Shown in pieces: positions 1 to 6,487 of a DNA stretch of 25,450 nucleotides (its first letter is position 1; each line of letters starts with the position of its first letter). The position numbers were made by a program, and so were the translations under genes. Source of the stretch: Clostridia bacterium (GTDB lineage: Bacteria; Bacillota_A; Clostridia; Christensenellales; Aristaeellaceae); NCBI GenBank assembly GCA_017938785.1, contig JAGBAU010000165.1, forward strand, positions 1 through 25,450, given 5' to 3'. The notes under the pieces are model-generated. The model did no database searches. It had not been told where the DNA came from and saw nothing but the letters and a program-made list of their open reading frames with translations.

Positions 1-339
1 ACGGGTGCCCACCAGACGGATGCTGTCCAGCGCATCCAGCCGGTCGATCAGCGCCATGCCGGAGGTTGCCTGCAGATAGATTTTGTCAAGCGGTTGCTGG
101 AGAACCCTGATGTTTCCATCAAGGCCCTCCGGAACCGGCATACCCTCAGGCACCACCAGATAACTTGCACTGTCGATCACTTCAATCAGTGCATAGCCGC
201 CTTCATAGTAATCCACATTGAATTCGGTGGCGTAGGTTTTCTCCATGCTACCTTCCCAAGTGAGACCGGGAATCCCTGCCGCCAGCGCGGGCGACGTTCC
301 CAGCATCAGAATGAGAAGCGCAATCAACAGCTTTTTCAT
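1..339 (-). CDS. Class III ABC substrate-binding protein, N-terminal part (cut by window edge)
   Basis: Only the first 113 residues are in the window; the gene continues past position 1. The start ATG (337-339) overlaps the stop of the upstream gene as ATGA, and a GGAGG site lies about eight bases before it. Residues 1-21 are a typical signal peptide (MKKLLIALLILMLG, ending near ALAA). The following segment, with EVIDSASYLVVPEG, a QQPLDKIYL strand and ending IRLVGTR, has the look of the N-terminal lobe of FepB/BtuF-type proteins that bind iron-siderophore, heme or cobalamin. It clearly resembles the C-terminal domain of the neighbouring large protein, which shares YLVVPE, the QP strand and the following helix. 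Its position in a cobalamin-riboswitch operon favours a corrinoid, cobalt or tetrapyrrole ligand, but the ligand is inferred. Permease and ATPase genes may follow outside the window. Confidence 0.8.
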   Translation of the reverse strand, partial: MKKLLIALLILMLGTSPALAAGIPGLTWEGSMEKTYATEFNVDYYEGGYALIEVIDSASYLVVPEGMPVPEGLDGNIRVLQQPLDKIYLQATSGMALIDRLDALDSIRLVGTR

Positions 340-2999
340 GCCTGTACCTCCAGTGCGGCAACCGCCGTTTCATAGCAGGCGTTCGCTGCTTCTTCACAAC
401 CCAGCAGGATGCCGTAAACCTTGATCCATTCGAGCTTGGCTGCTTCGGTTTCTTCATCAGCGCTGCGATCCACAAACATGGGAATGCCCAGCATGTCGAG
501 GCGTTCGTGCACATCGGCGATGGCTGCATCATCATTTCCAGCAAAGCTTTCCGGCATGATGATCAGATCGCTGCCGGATTTCAGCAGCGCGGCATAATCC
601 GGCGCAGTATAATCCCAGAAAGAAATGGTCATTTCTGTTTCTTCACCGATGATGCCTTGAATCATCTGCATGGCGTTTGTGGAAGAAGAATGGACTCTCA
701 TAATGGGCTGGCGGATGATGACCGCTTCCTCCTCAATGCCCACGGGTAGTTCTGCATTCTCCGGAACCACCAGGTATTTGCCTACGCCCGCCACTTCGAT
801 GGCAACACAGCCCTGGGAATAGCGGTGCACTTTGTAGAGCCAGCTGTGAGCGATGGCATCCGTAGAAATGTATTCCATACCGATGATCTGGGCGGCTGCC
901 GGTGCCTGAACAGTTGTGCTTTGCGTATTTCCGGAGGATGTGCTTTCTGCAGTCTTCAAATAGACATAGATTGTATAGGCAATCTCGTGGTCGGCACTCA
1001 TGGCCGTGGTCATACCTACGATTTTGTTGTTGGCATTGAGCTTCACCGGGATTTCAAAGGTAGAACGTCCGCCGACAACGCTGCCGTAGTATTTGCTGCC
1101 GCTGGCCTTCACATAGGCGTAGCTGCTGCTGGAGAAGGAGATGGTAGCGTAGGCCTTGCCGTTCTTCACCGTCACCTTGCTGCAGGAGATGGAGGTTCTT
1201 CCGGAACCGCCGGACCAGGAGAACTTGTCCGGGGTGTAGGTTCCATCCTTCAAAGATGTAGAGCTGTTCACCTTACCGGGCGTAGGCACCGTTACCGCAG
1301 TGGGCGCAGGCGTGGGACTGGGTGTGGGTGTAGGTTCGGGAGTAACCGTGGGTTCCGCACTGGGATTGGGTGTCGGTTCTGTAGCGATCACGGTGAAGGT
1401 GACATTGCGGTCATACCAAACGCCTTTGCTGACGGAATATGCTGCCAACGGAATGGCTTCATTTACTGCTGCTACAGGGATGTTGAATACATAACCTGTC
1501 TTGGCTTCGCCTGCATCCTCATAGTCATAGCTGCCGGAATAGGTGATCCAGTTTACAGAATCGCTTGCGGCTTGTTCGGCAGTGCCACAGTACAGCTTGT
1601 CGTAGCCGGTGCCGCTGAGTGTGATCTGCGCGGAATACTTGCCGTCCTTCAGCGTCAGTACGCTGCGGATAATCTTGAACATCTTGTTGTCGGTTGCAAC
1701 AGTATGTTCAGTTTCTTCACCGGGATTATCGGTAGGTTCGGGAGTGGATTCAACAACTGCTACCGTGAAGGTAACATTGCGGTCCATCCACTCATCCTTC
1801 TTCACGGAATGAGCCGCCAGCGGAATAGCCTCATTTACCGCTGCTACAGGGATGTTGAACACATAACCTGTCTTGGCTTCCCCTGTATCCTCATAGTCGT
1901 AGCTACCGGAATAGGAAATCCAGTTTGCAGAATCACCTGCAGCCCGTTCAGCTGTGCCGCAGTATACCTTATCGTAGCCGGTACCGCTGAGGGTAATGGT
2001 AGCAAAATACTTATCGCCCTTCTTAGTCAACACACTGCGGATAATCTTGAACATCTTGTTGTCGGTTTCGACGGTATGCTCGGTTTCCGGTTCCTCAGTC
2101 GGCTCAACTGTGGGTTCAATAGTCGGCTCAGGAGTGGTTTCCGGCTTAGTTTCATCCAGAGTAATATGAATGATATACTCAATCTCCTTGCCGCCCATGG
2201 CCGTGGTATGGCCCACGATGCGGTTATCGGTGTTCAGATCGATTGGGATATTTGCGTACACACCGCCATCGGAATAAGCGGAAGTTTCGTACTTATTGCC
2301 GCTGGCTTTCACATAGTCGTACTTACTGCTGGATATTACCAAAGTAGCAGTCGCCTTGCCGTCCTTCACCGTAACCTTCGGACAGGAGAAGCTCACCTTG
2401 GAACTGCCGCCAGTACAGCCGATGGGAGTATATTCACCATCTGCAAGAGTAGTGGAATTGTCCACAGGAGAAGTAGTAAGTTCCTCTTCAACCAGCTCAT
2501 CAATGAGCATAGGTTCCTCGGTAGCTTCAGGCTCTTCGGTAGCTTCGGGTTCTTCGGTAGCTTCAGGTTCCTCAGTAGCTTCGGGCTCCTCGGCAGCTTC
2601 GGGCTCTTCGGTAGCTTCAGGTTCCTCGGTAGCTTCGGGTTCTTCAGTAGCTTCGGGTTCTTCGGTAGCTTCAGGTTCTTCGGTAGTTTCAGGTTCCTCG
2701 GTAGCTTCGGGTTCTTCAGTAGCTTCGGGTTCTTCAGTAGCTCCGGGTTCTTCAGTAGCTCCGGGTTCTTCAGTAGCTCTGGGTTCTTCGGTAGTTTCAG
2801 GTTCCTCGGTTTTTGCTGGCTTCTCTGTCTCTGCAGGCTTTTCAGTCTCTTCGGGCTTCTGCGTTTCTTCAGGAGCCGATGTTGTCACAAATTCATCAGT
2901 CGTCGGTTCCACGTCAAATTCAGCAAAACCGGGTGCTATACCCAGCAGCATCACAAGGGTCAGGAGCATTGCCATCAAGCGCATCAGTTTTTTCTTCAC
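336..2999 (-). CDS. Large secreted multidomain protein: acidic repeat, A-B-B-A domains, half of a substrate-binding protein
   Basis: I recognise no named gene. The frame opens at a GTG at 3014, but a GGAGG site (3008-3012) sits eight bases before a second GTG at 2999, which gives a clean signal peptide (VKKKLMRLMAML, cleaved near GFAEF); I chose that start, giving 887 residues. In order: an acidic array of TEEPEA hexapeptides (about 45-165), domain A1 (184-282, starting DGEYTP), domain B1 (314-415, starting NKMFKIIRS), domain B2 (438-536, nearly identical to B1), a Pro/Thr linker, domain A2 (583-682, starting DGTYTP), and a C-terminal region (703-887) resembling one lobe of a class III binding protein that stops at the inter-lobe helix. 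There is no sortase motif or C-terminal membrane anchor. The protein probably sits outside the membrane and binds a corrinoid, metal or tetrapyrrole; this is inferred from the operon only. Confidence 0.82.
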   Translation of the reverse strand: MKKKLMRLMAMLLTLVMLLGIAPGFAEFDVEPTTDEFVTTSAPEETQKPEETEKPAETEKPAKTEEPETTEEPRATEEPGATEEPGATEEPEATEEPEATEEPETTEEPEATEEPEATEEPEATEEPEATEEPEAAEEPEATEEPEATEEPEATEEPEATEEPMLIDELVEEELTTSPVDNSTTLADGEYTPIGCTGGSSKVSFSCPKVTVKDGKATATLVISSSKYDYVKASGNKYETSAYSDGGVYANIPIDLNTDNRIVGHTTAMGGKEIEYIIHITLDETKPETTPEPTIEPTVEPTEEPETEHTVETDNKMFKIIRSVLTKKGDKYFATITLSGTGYDKVYCGTAERAAGDSANWISYSGSYDYEDTGEAKTGYVFNIPVAAVNEAIPLAAHSVKKDEWMDRNVTFTVAVVESTPEPTDNPGEETEHTVATDNKMFKIIRSVLTLKDGKYSAQITLSGTGYDKLYCGTAEQAASDSVNWITYSGSYDYEDAGEAKTGYVFNIPVAAVNEAIPLAAYSVSKGVWYDRNVTFTVIATEPTPNPSAEPTVTPEPTPTPSPTPAPTAVTVPTPGKVNSSTSLKDGTYTPDKFSWSGGSGRTSISCSKVTVKNGKAYATISFSSSSYAYVKASGSKYYGSVVGGRSTFEIPVKLNANNKIVGMTTAMSADHEIAYTIYVYLKTAESTSSGNTQSTTVQAPAAAQIIGMEYISTDAIAHSWLYKVHRYSQGCVAIEVAGVGKYLVVPENAELPVGIEEEAVIIRQPIMRVHSSSTNAMQMIQGIIGEETEMTISFWDYTAPDYAALLKSGSDLIIMPESFAGNDDAAIADVHERLDMLGIPMFVDRSADEETEAAKLEWIKVYGILLGCEEAANACYETAVAALEVQA
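1392..2060 (-). repeat. Tandem duplication of domain B, 372-bp period
   Basis: Two copies of the B domain coding sequence lie 372 bp (124 codons) apart, at about 1755-2060 and 1392-1688. Protein identity is very high (MFKIIRSVLT, LSGTGYDK and YVFNIPVAAVNEAIPLAA are shared) and much of the DNA is also identical, so the duplication looks recent or is kept uniform by recombination. Confidence 0.85.
2513..2804 (-). repeat. 18-bp coding repeat array (TEEPEA hexapeptides)
   Basis: About sixteen tandem 18-bp units lie inside the large secreted protein gene, each encoding TEEPEA or a close variant (TEEPGA, TEEPET, AEEPEA). Unit length is a multiple of three, so gain or loss of units would change protein length without breaking the frame. 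A less regular ETEKPA stretch precedes it (about 2805-2867). The encoded segment is highly acidic and proline-rich, and probably acts as an extended stalk through the cell wall. Confidence 0.9.
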
Positions 3000-3015
3000 A
3001 GTTTCTTCCTCCACA

Positions 3016-3975
3016 TTATTCCTGTATAATCAAAGTTTGAGAATCGATGGTCAATTCACGGTCATACCACAGCTTTTTCTTTGCGGAATAAGTTGCAATT
3101 TTCAAAGTATTATCCAGCGAAGCAACCGGAATTTCGTAGGTGTATATACCGTTCTCATCAGGTACAGCCTGAATCCAAGCATCGCGATTTGCATTGGCAT
3201 CCGCAGCTGCTCCCATGTAGAGGTAATCGAAATTATTGCTTTTTGCGGTGAGGCGGGCGGTCATCTCCCCGTTTACCACAGTCAAACGACAATCGGTGAA
3301 CTGCAGCAGATTTGAATCCGTCTGTGCCTGCGCAGAATAAATGCCATCCGGGACTGTCACGCGATATGGCATCAGATTCAAAGATTCAACCTTGATCCAT
3401 CCACCCTCTATCGGAACCCTTGTGTCCAAAGACGGAAGATCCATGCTCAGATCATCGGATTCAAGACGCATCTTTTCTCCATCAGAATAAATCAGGCATT
3501 CTTCACCGTTCAGTTCCGTATCGGAAATCATCGCTGCGCTATACACACCCTCCGGCATAATTTCCCGATAGGGACTCAACGTATTTGAAAAGAACTGCAG
3601 CGTGCGATCGTACCACTTTTCATAGCGAATGGACCAGGATGCCATGGGCATTTCTCCATCCAGATAGGGAATCTCAATGGCAAAGCGGTGTTTGCCGTCC
3701 GCATTCTCGAAGTAGGGCGTCCAGCTTTCTACAGGCGCGGCATCTGCCTCTGCAGACGTTCCCTGATACAGATAGCCGTAGCCGCTGCCGCTCATGGTGA
3801 GCACGGCGGTCATTTTTCCGTCCTCCACGCGCAGGATGCAATCCATGATCTTGAACATCTTCGCGTTGGAGGATACGCCGATGGTATACAACCCATCTGC
3901 AGGGGCAGATTCCGCAAACGCATATGCCGCGAACAGCAGCATCGCGCCGATCAAAGCCAGCAAAAACTTCTTCAT
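3016..3975 (-). CDS. Secreted protein with two B-type domains
   Basis: I do not recognise a named family. An in-frame TTG exists at 3987, but a GAGGTG site five bases before the ATG at 3973-3975 makes that ATG the likely start, giving 319 residues. Residues 1-21 are a signal peptide (MKKFLLALIGAMLL, ending AFAES). Two divergent copies of the same domain found in the next gene follow: one near residues 33-130 (AKMFKIMDCIL, then a KWYDR motif) and one near 220-315 (LLQFTDCRLTV, then LWYDREL). A central segment (about 130-215) is less clear. Shared features are a short strand ending DCxL or SVL, an MTAxLT or ATITLSG strand, an aromatic-rich YLYxG turn, an IPV strand and a closing WYDR. The protein lies between the chelatase and the large repeat protein (16-bp gap to the latter), so a role in binding or handing over the same ligand is likely but inferred. 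Confidence 0.82.
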   Translation of the reverse strand: MKKFLLALIGAMLLFAAYAFAESAPADGLYTIGVSSNAKMFKIMDCILRVEDGKMTAVLTMSGSGYGYLYQGTSAEADAAPVESWTPYFENADGKHRFAIEIPYLDGEMPMASWSIRYEKWYDRTLQFFSNTLSPYREIMPEGVYSAAMISDTELNGEECLIYSDGEKMRLESDDLSMDLPSLDTRVPIEGGWIKVESLNLMPYRVTVPDGIYSAQAQTDSNLLQFTDCRLTVVNGEMTARLTAKSNNFDYLYMGAAADANANRDAWIQAVPDENGIYTYEIPVASLDNTLKIATYSAKKKLWYDRELTIDSQTLIIQE

Positions 3976-4044
3976 AATGCACCTCAAGAATCAGATCAGA
4001 GGGCTGTGCCGATAACGCAGCCCTCAGGGATTTTGAATTAAAGA

Positions 4045-4905
4045 TTACAGTCCGTTTTCTTCCATAGCGGCCTGAACATGCTCCACATAGACGGCCTGAA
4101 CGCCTGCATTCTGGCCGAGGCCTTCCAGTACGCATTCCACTTCGAAGCCAGCGTTGGTGAAGGCATTCTTCCAGGAATCTTCCTCATCACCTGCCATATC
4201 GTTGGAGGCATGATCGCCTGCAACCACCATGAAGGGATAGAGCACAACCTTTTCTGCGCCGTAAGCGGTCACATTGGCCATGACGTTCTCCAGAGCCGGG
4301 AAACCTTCAACGGTGCCGACGAAGGCATTTTCATAACCGGCAGCCTGCATCACCAGCTGAGCCTGGCTGTAAGTTGCGTTGGCGAAGTGGTGGGTGCCGT
4401 GGCCCATGTAGACGATGGCGGTATCTTCAGAACCGGCATACTCATTCTCAGCCAGCAGAGCTTCGGTGACGGCTTCGTAGTCCTCAAGGTCAGTCAGCAG
4501 GGGTGCGCCGACAGCGAAGCCTTCGAACTTGTCTGCATAGGGGGCGATCTCGGCCATGGCATCATCGTATTCAGCGCCGTTCATCACGTGGGTGGGCTGG
4601 ATGACAACCTTCTTCACACCGTCTGCAACCAGCTTGTCCATTGCTTCGGTCACGTTGTCGGTATCGATGGCGTCGCGCTCGTCCAGGATGTCGATGACGG
4701 TCTGGGCGGTAAATGCACGGCGAACTTCCCATTCGGGATAGGCTGCCTGGATGGCTTTCTCAACGCCGCCGATGGACAAGTCGCGGTTGTCATTGTAGCT
4801 GGTACCAAAGCTGACGACCAGGATCACGGGCTTGGCTTCCTCTGCGAAAGCGGCGCAGGACAGCAGCATTACAAGGGTCAGTACGATTTCGAGAATGTTC
4901 TTCAT
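4045..4905 (-). CDS. cbiK: Secreted CbiK-family cobalt chelatase
   Basis: This 286-residue protein matches the CbiK family (sirohydrochlorin cobaltochelatase, anaerobic B12 pathway): VILVVSFGTSYNDNR near the mature N-terminus, QPTHVMNG at 103-110, YMGHGTHH at 166-173, VEGFP at 199-203 and PFMVVAGDHASNDM at 224-237. H169, E200 and H232 correspond by motif and spacing to the metal-binding or catalytic His/Glu/His set of the family. Unlike cytoplasmic CbiK it starts with a signal sequence (MKNILEIVLTLVMLLSCAAFAEE). This could be cleaved after AFA, or C17 in LLSC could act as a lipobox cysteine. Periplasmic CbiK proteins are known in Desulfovibrio. The start has an AGGAAG site. As first gene after two cobalamin riboswitches it is probably repressed by B12. 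Outside the cell it may insert or remove metal from a scavenged tetrapyrrole; the direction and substrate are not shown. Confidence 0.88.
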   Translation of the reverse strand: MKNILEIVLTLVMLLSCAAFAEEAKPVILVVSFGTSYNDNRDLSIGGVEKAIQAAYPEWEVRRAFTAQTVIDILDERDAIDTDNVTEAMDKLVADGVKKVVIQPTHVMNGAEYDDAMAEIAPYADKFEGFAVGAPLLTDLEDYEAVTEALLAENEYAGSEDTAIVYMGHGTHHFANATYSQAQLVMQAAGYENAFVGTVEGFPALENVMANVTAYGAEKVVLYPFMVVAGDHASNDMAGDEEDSWKNAFTNAGFEVECVLEGLGQNAGVQAVYVEHVQAAMEENGL

Positions 4906-5004
4906 AGGTATCTTCCTTTCATTTGGGCACAGCCCATCTATCTACTCAAACAGCAGCTTCGTTCATCGGCCAAAGCACTGTTCAGCAGTTGTATTTCGGG
5001 CAGC

Positions 5005-5040
5005 AAAAAACGCCTGCCCTTTCTTCCGAAAAAGCAGACG
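5005..5040 (-). terminator. Intrinsic terminator of riboswitch 2 (proximal to cbiK)
   Basis: On the minus strand, positions 5040-5011 form a 13-bp stem (with a few G-T pairs) closed by a GGAA loop, followed by six T at 5010-5005. It lies between the second riboswitch and cbiK, as expected for the expression platform of an OFF switch. Confidence 0.85.
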
Positions 5041-5107
5041 TACATCAAAATAAGCCTGTTATAGTTTGTCGCGGCAAATCACTTTCTTCGGAAGCTATGC
5101 ACTTTGA

Positions 5108-5278
5108 TTTTCAGCAGGCTTCCTGACTCGCGGATCTTGGGCGTTGGCTGCGCCTTCTCATGCATTTCGCACAATGACGTTTTGCAGCCTGCCTCCCCGC
5201 TCACAGTGACCGGATCGTTCAGGATTTGCACCTGATTTCCTTTTAACCCACAGATGGTGTTTCCGTGGGCACTGAAAA
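5108..5278 (-). promoter_or_regulatory. Cobalamin riboswitch 2 (cbiK-proximal)
   Basis: The minus strand carries the conserved cobalamin riboswitch order: an AGGTGCAAATCCTG element, GGTCACTGTGAGCGGG core, a B12-box-like CATTG then GAGAAGG, and the closing GAGTCAGGAAGCCTGC. The closing P1 helix can be drawn between CTGAAAA (5108-5114) and TTTTCAG (5272-5278). A terminator follows at 5005-5040. A GC-rich hairpin (arms 5306-5312 and 5322-5328) sits between this element and the terminator of riboswitch 1. Binding of cobalamin should reduce cbiK operon expression. Confidence 0.88.
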
Positions 5279-5337
5279 CCCAGATATTCAATTTTACCAT
5301 GCCCTCCGCCGCGGGGGATTTGCGGCGGACAGGCAAC

Positions 5338-5380
5338 AAAAAAACAGAACAGATTGGGATCTTCGTCCAATCGTGTTCTG
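5338..5380 (-). terminator. Intrinsic terminator of riboswitch 1 (promoter-proximal)
   Basis: Minus strand 5380-5345 forms a long stem (CAGAACA with TGTTCTG and GATTGG with CCAATC, one bulged C) followed by seven T at 5344-5338. It sits directly between the two riboswitches, so the first riboswitch has its own expression platform. Confidence 0.88.
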
Positions 5381-5450
5381 CCAAAATACTAGCCCTGTAT
5401 TTCATAGGAACATATCATTCTTTAGTCCGAAGAATCCGATATACACTTAT

Positions 5451-5605
5451 CAGGCAGGTCTTCTGACTCAGCTTCAACGCCGCAAACGCCTTCCCGGTTT
5501 TCCCAGTGACATTTATCTGCAGCTCCACTTCACAGCAGCGGTCCTGTCGGAGATTCACACTCCGTTCCCTTTTCACTTGCACATTACGCACAAGCACCTG
5601 TAAGC
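5451..5605 (-). promoter_or_regulatory. Cobalamin riboswitch 1 (promoter-proximal)
   Basis: The minus strand shows a textbook cobalamin riboswitch: CAGGTGC start, AAAAGGGAA, GAATCTCCGACAGGACCGC, GCTGTGAAG, the B12 box GTCACTGGG then CCGGGAAGGCG, and the closing GAGTCAGAAGACCTGCC. CAGGT and ACCTG can form the closing helix. It begins about 20 nt after the predicted transcription start and is followed by a terminator at 5338-5380. Confidence 0.93.
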
Positions 5606-5629
5606 TCCCAATATTCTGTTTTCGAGGGT

Positions 5630-5658
5630 ATTATAGCACTCCTTTTGCCGTTTTGCAA
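5630..5658 (-). promoter_or_regulatory. Sigma-A-type promoter of the cobalamin-controlled operon
   Basis: Minus strand TTGCAA (5653-5658), a 17-bp spacer and a perfect TATAAT (5630-5635). The predicted start near 5623 places the whole tandem riboswitch leader downstream. Confidence 0.8.
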
Positions 5659-5709
5659 TATAAAATCGATATTTTGATAGTTTTACCCCGCCAAATATTG
5701 TATCAAGTC

Positions 5710-5765
5710 CTGCCCAGGGAGCCATGATCATGCTCAGGATTTAATACAATTCTGGGCAGTTTTTT
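5710..5765. repeat. Inverted repeat with T-run in the intergenic region
   Basis: CTGCCCAG (5710-5717) and CTGGGCAG (5752-5759) are exact complements, with a smaller nested palindrome around ATGATCAT between them. On the plus strand the second arm is followed by TTTTTT, so it reads as a plus-strand terminator, yet I see no plus-strand gene that would need one. It lies just upstream of the cobalamin operon promoter. Confidence 0.45.
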
Positions 5766-5801
5766 ATATTGGAAATGGATAGCAGAATAAGCAAGCAGTA
5801 A

Positions 5802-5866
5802 AACAGCACCCGGCCGGGTAGGTTCAGTACGATACCAAACGAACCTGGCTGGGTGCTGTTTTTTTG
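5802..5866 (-). terminator. Terminator after the sensor operon, possibly bidirectional
   Basis: A long hairpin with arms AACAGCACCC...AGGTTC (from 5802) and GAACCT...GGGTGCTGTT (to 5860), interrupted by a short bulge. It lies immediately downstream of the minus-strand DUF1349 gene. The minus-strand T-run is short (TTTT); the plus-strand T-run is longer (5859-5865). Confidence 0.75.
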
Positions 5867-5869
5867 GTA

Positions 5870-6487
5870 TTATTCTTCTGCGTCCGGCTGCTGACCATCG
5901 TGGGCTTTCCACTGGCATTCGGTAAACGCCATACCGGTGAATATCGCATCAAAAGAGGAAGCCTCAGGACTACAGGCGTAGATGCCAAGCTGGATTGTAC
6001 CGCCGCCTTCAAAGAGATGGGCGATGCGCATCTGCTTGAAATAAATGCCATCCCAGGAATTTTCCACGCAGTAATCGCTACCCCTGCGGCTCAGTCGATA
6101 GTACATATATCTCTGACTCGCGGGAATATCTGTTGTTGCCCAGTCAGAATAGCCATGGTTCGTTACCACGCTGCCAAGGCGCTGGAATTCTTCATTCTCA
6201 TATTCAATGGATGCCTTGAGCCAGTTGTCACTGTCCTGATAAATCAGCACGCCGCACTGGTCAAAGCGCTGTTTGGAATTGAACTCCGTTTTGACAACGA
6301 AGGAGAAATATTGCTCGTCCGTCTTCAACAGCAGGCCGTGGGCATTGTCGTTGCGGAAGCCATAATAGGTTCTCTGCCAGAAATCGCTTCCAGGCAGGGT
6401 CTGGATCGTGATTCGTTCCGGCGCAATTTCATATTTCTCCGGCGGATTGATCCAGAACAGTTCCTCATGATTGAATTTCATTTCCAT
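5870..6487 (-). CDS. DUF1349 family protein
   Basis: A cytoplasmic protein of 205 residues with no signal peptide or membrane segment. The pattern of strands (FWQRTYYGFRNDNAHGLL, FSFVVKTEFNSKQRFDQCGVLIYQDSDNWLKASIEYE, YYRLSRRGSDYCVENSWDG, IQLGIYACSPE) is that of DUF1349, a concanavalin-like beta-sandwich family often found beside sugar utilisation genes; its biochemical role is not established. The start ATG overlaps the end of the upstream binding protein by 23 bp and has an AGGAGGAAG site, so the two are translationally coupled. It is the last gene of the two-component operon, before the hairpin at 5802-5860. A role in recognising or modifying the sensed sugar is only a guess. Confidence 0.8.
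   Translation of the reverse strand: MEMKFNHEELFWINPPEKYEIAPERITIQTLPGSDFWQRTYYGFRNDNAHGLLLKTDEQYFSFVVKTEFNSKQRFDQCGVLIYQDSDNWLKASIEYENEEFQRLGSVVTNHGYSDWATTDIPASQRYMYYRLSRRGSDYCVENSWDGIYFKQMRIAHLFEGGGTIQLGIYACSPEASSFDAIFTGMAFTECQWKAHDGQQPDAEE

Noticed and set aside
248..544. Minus-strand frame of 98 codons
   Set aside because: Overlaps the 3' end of the large secreted protein and the start of the binding protein in another frame; both have better support.
2513..2804. Regular short repeats that could suggest a CRISPR array
   Set aside because: Units are contiguous 18-bp codon repeats without unique spacers and lie in frame inside a coding region.
825..3029. Long plus-strand open frame (734 codons) opposite the secreted repeat protein
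   Set aside because: It is antisense to a gene with clear signal peptide, domains and ribosome site; its repeats (FGSFGFFSS-like) are just the complement of the hexapeptide array.
2356..3315. Plus-strand frame with SSVASG repeats
   Set aside because: Another antisense reading of the same 18-bp repeats, running across the junction of two real minus-strand genes.
4078..5064. Plus-strand open frame of 328 codons
   Set aside because: It is antisense to cbiK and runs into the riboswitch terminator region; no ribosome site and no family resemblance.
5079..5405. Minus-strand frame of 108 codons upstream of cbiK
   Set aside because: It covers the second cobalamin riboswitch and the terminator of the first; structured RNA explains the sequence better.
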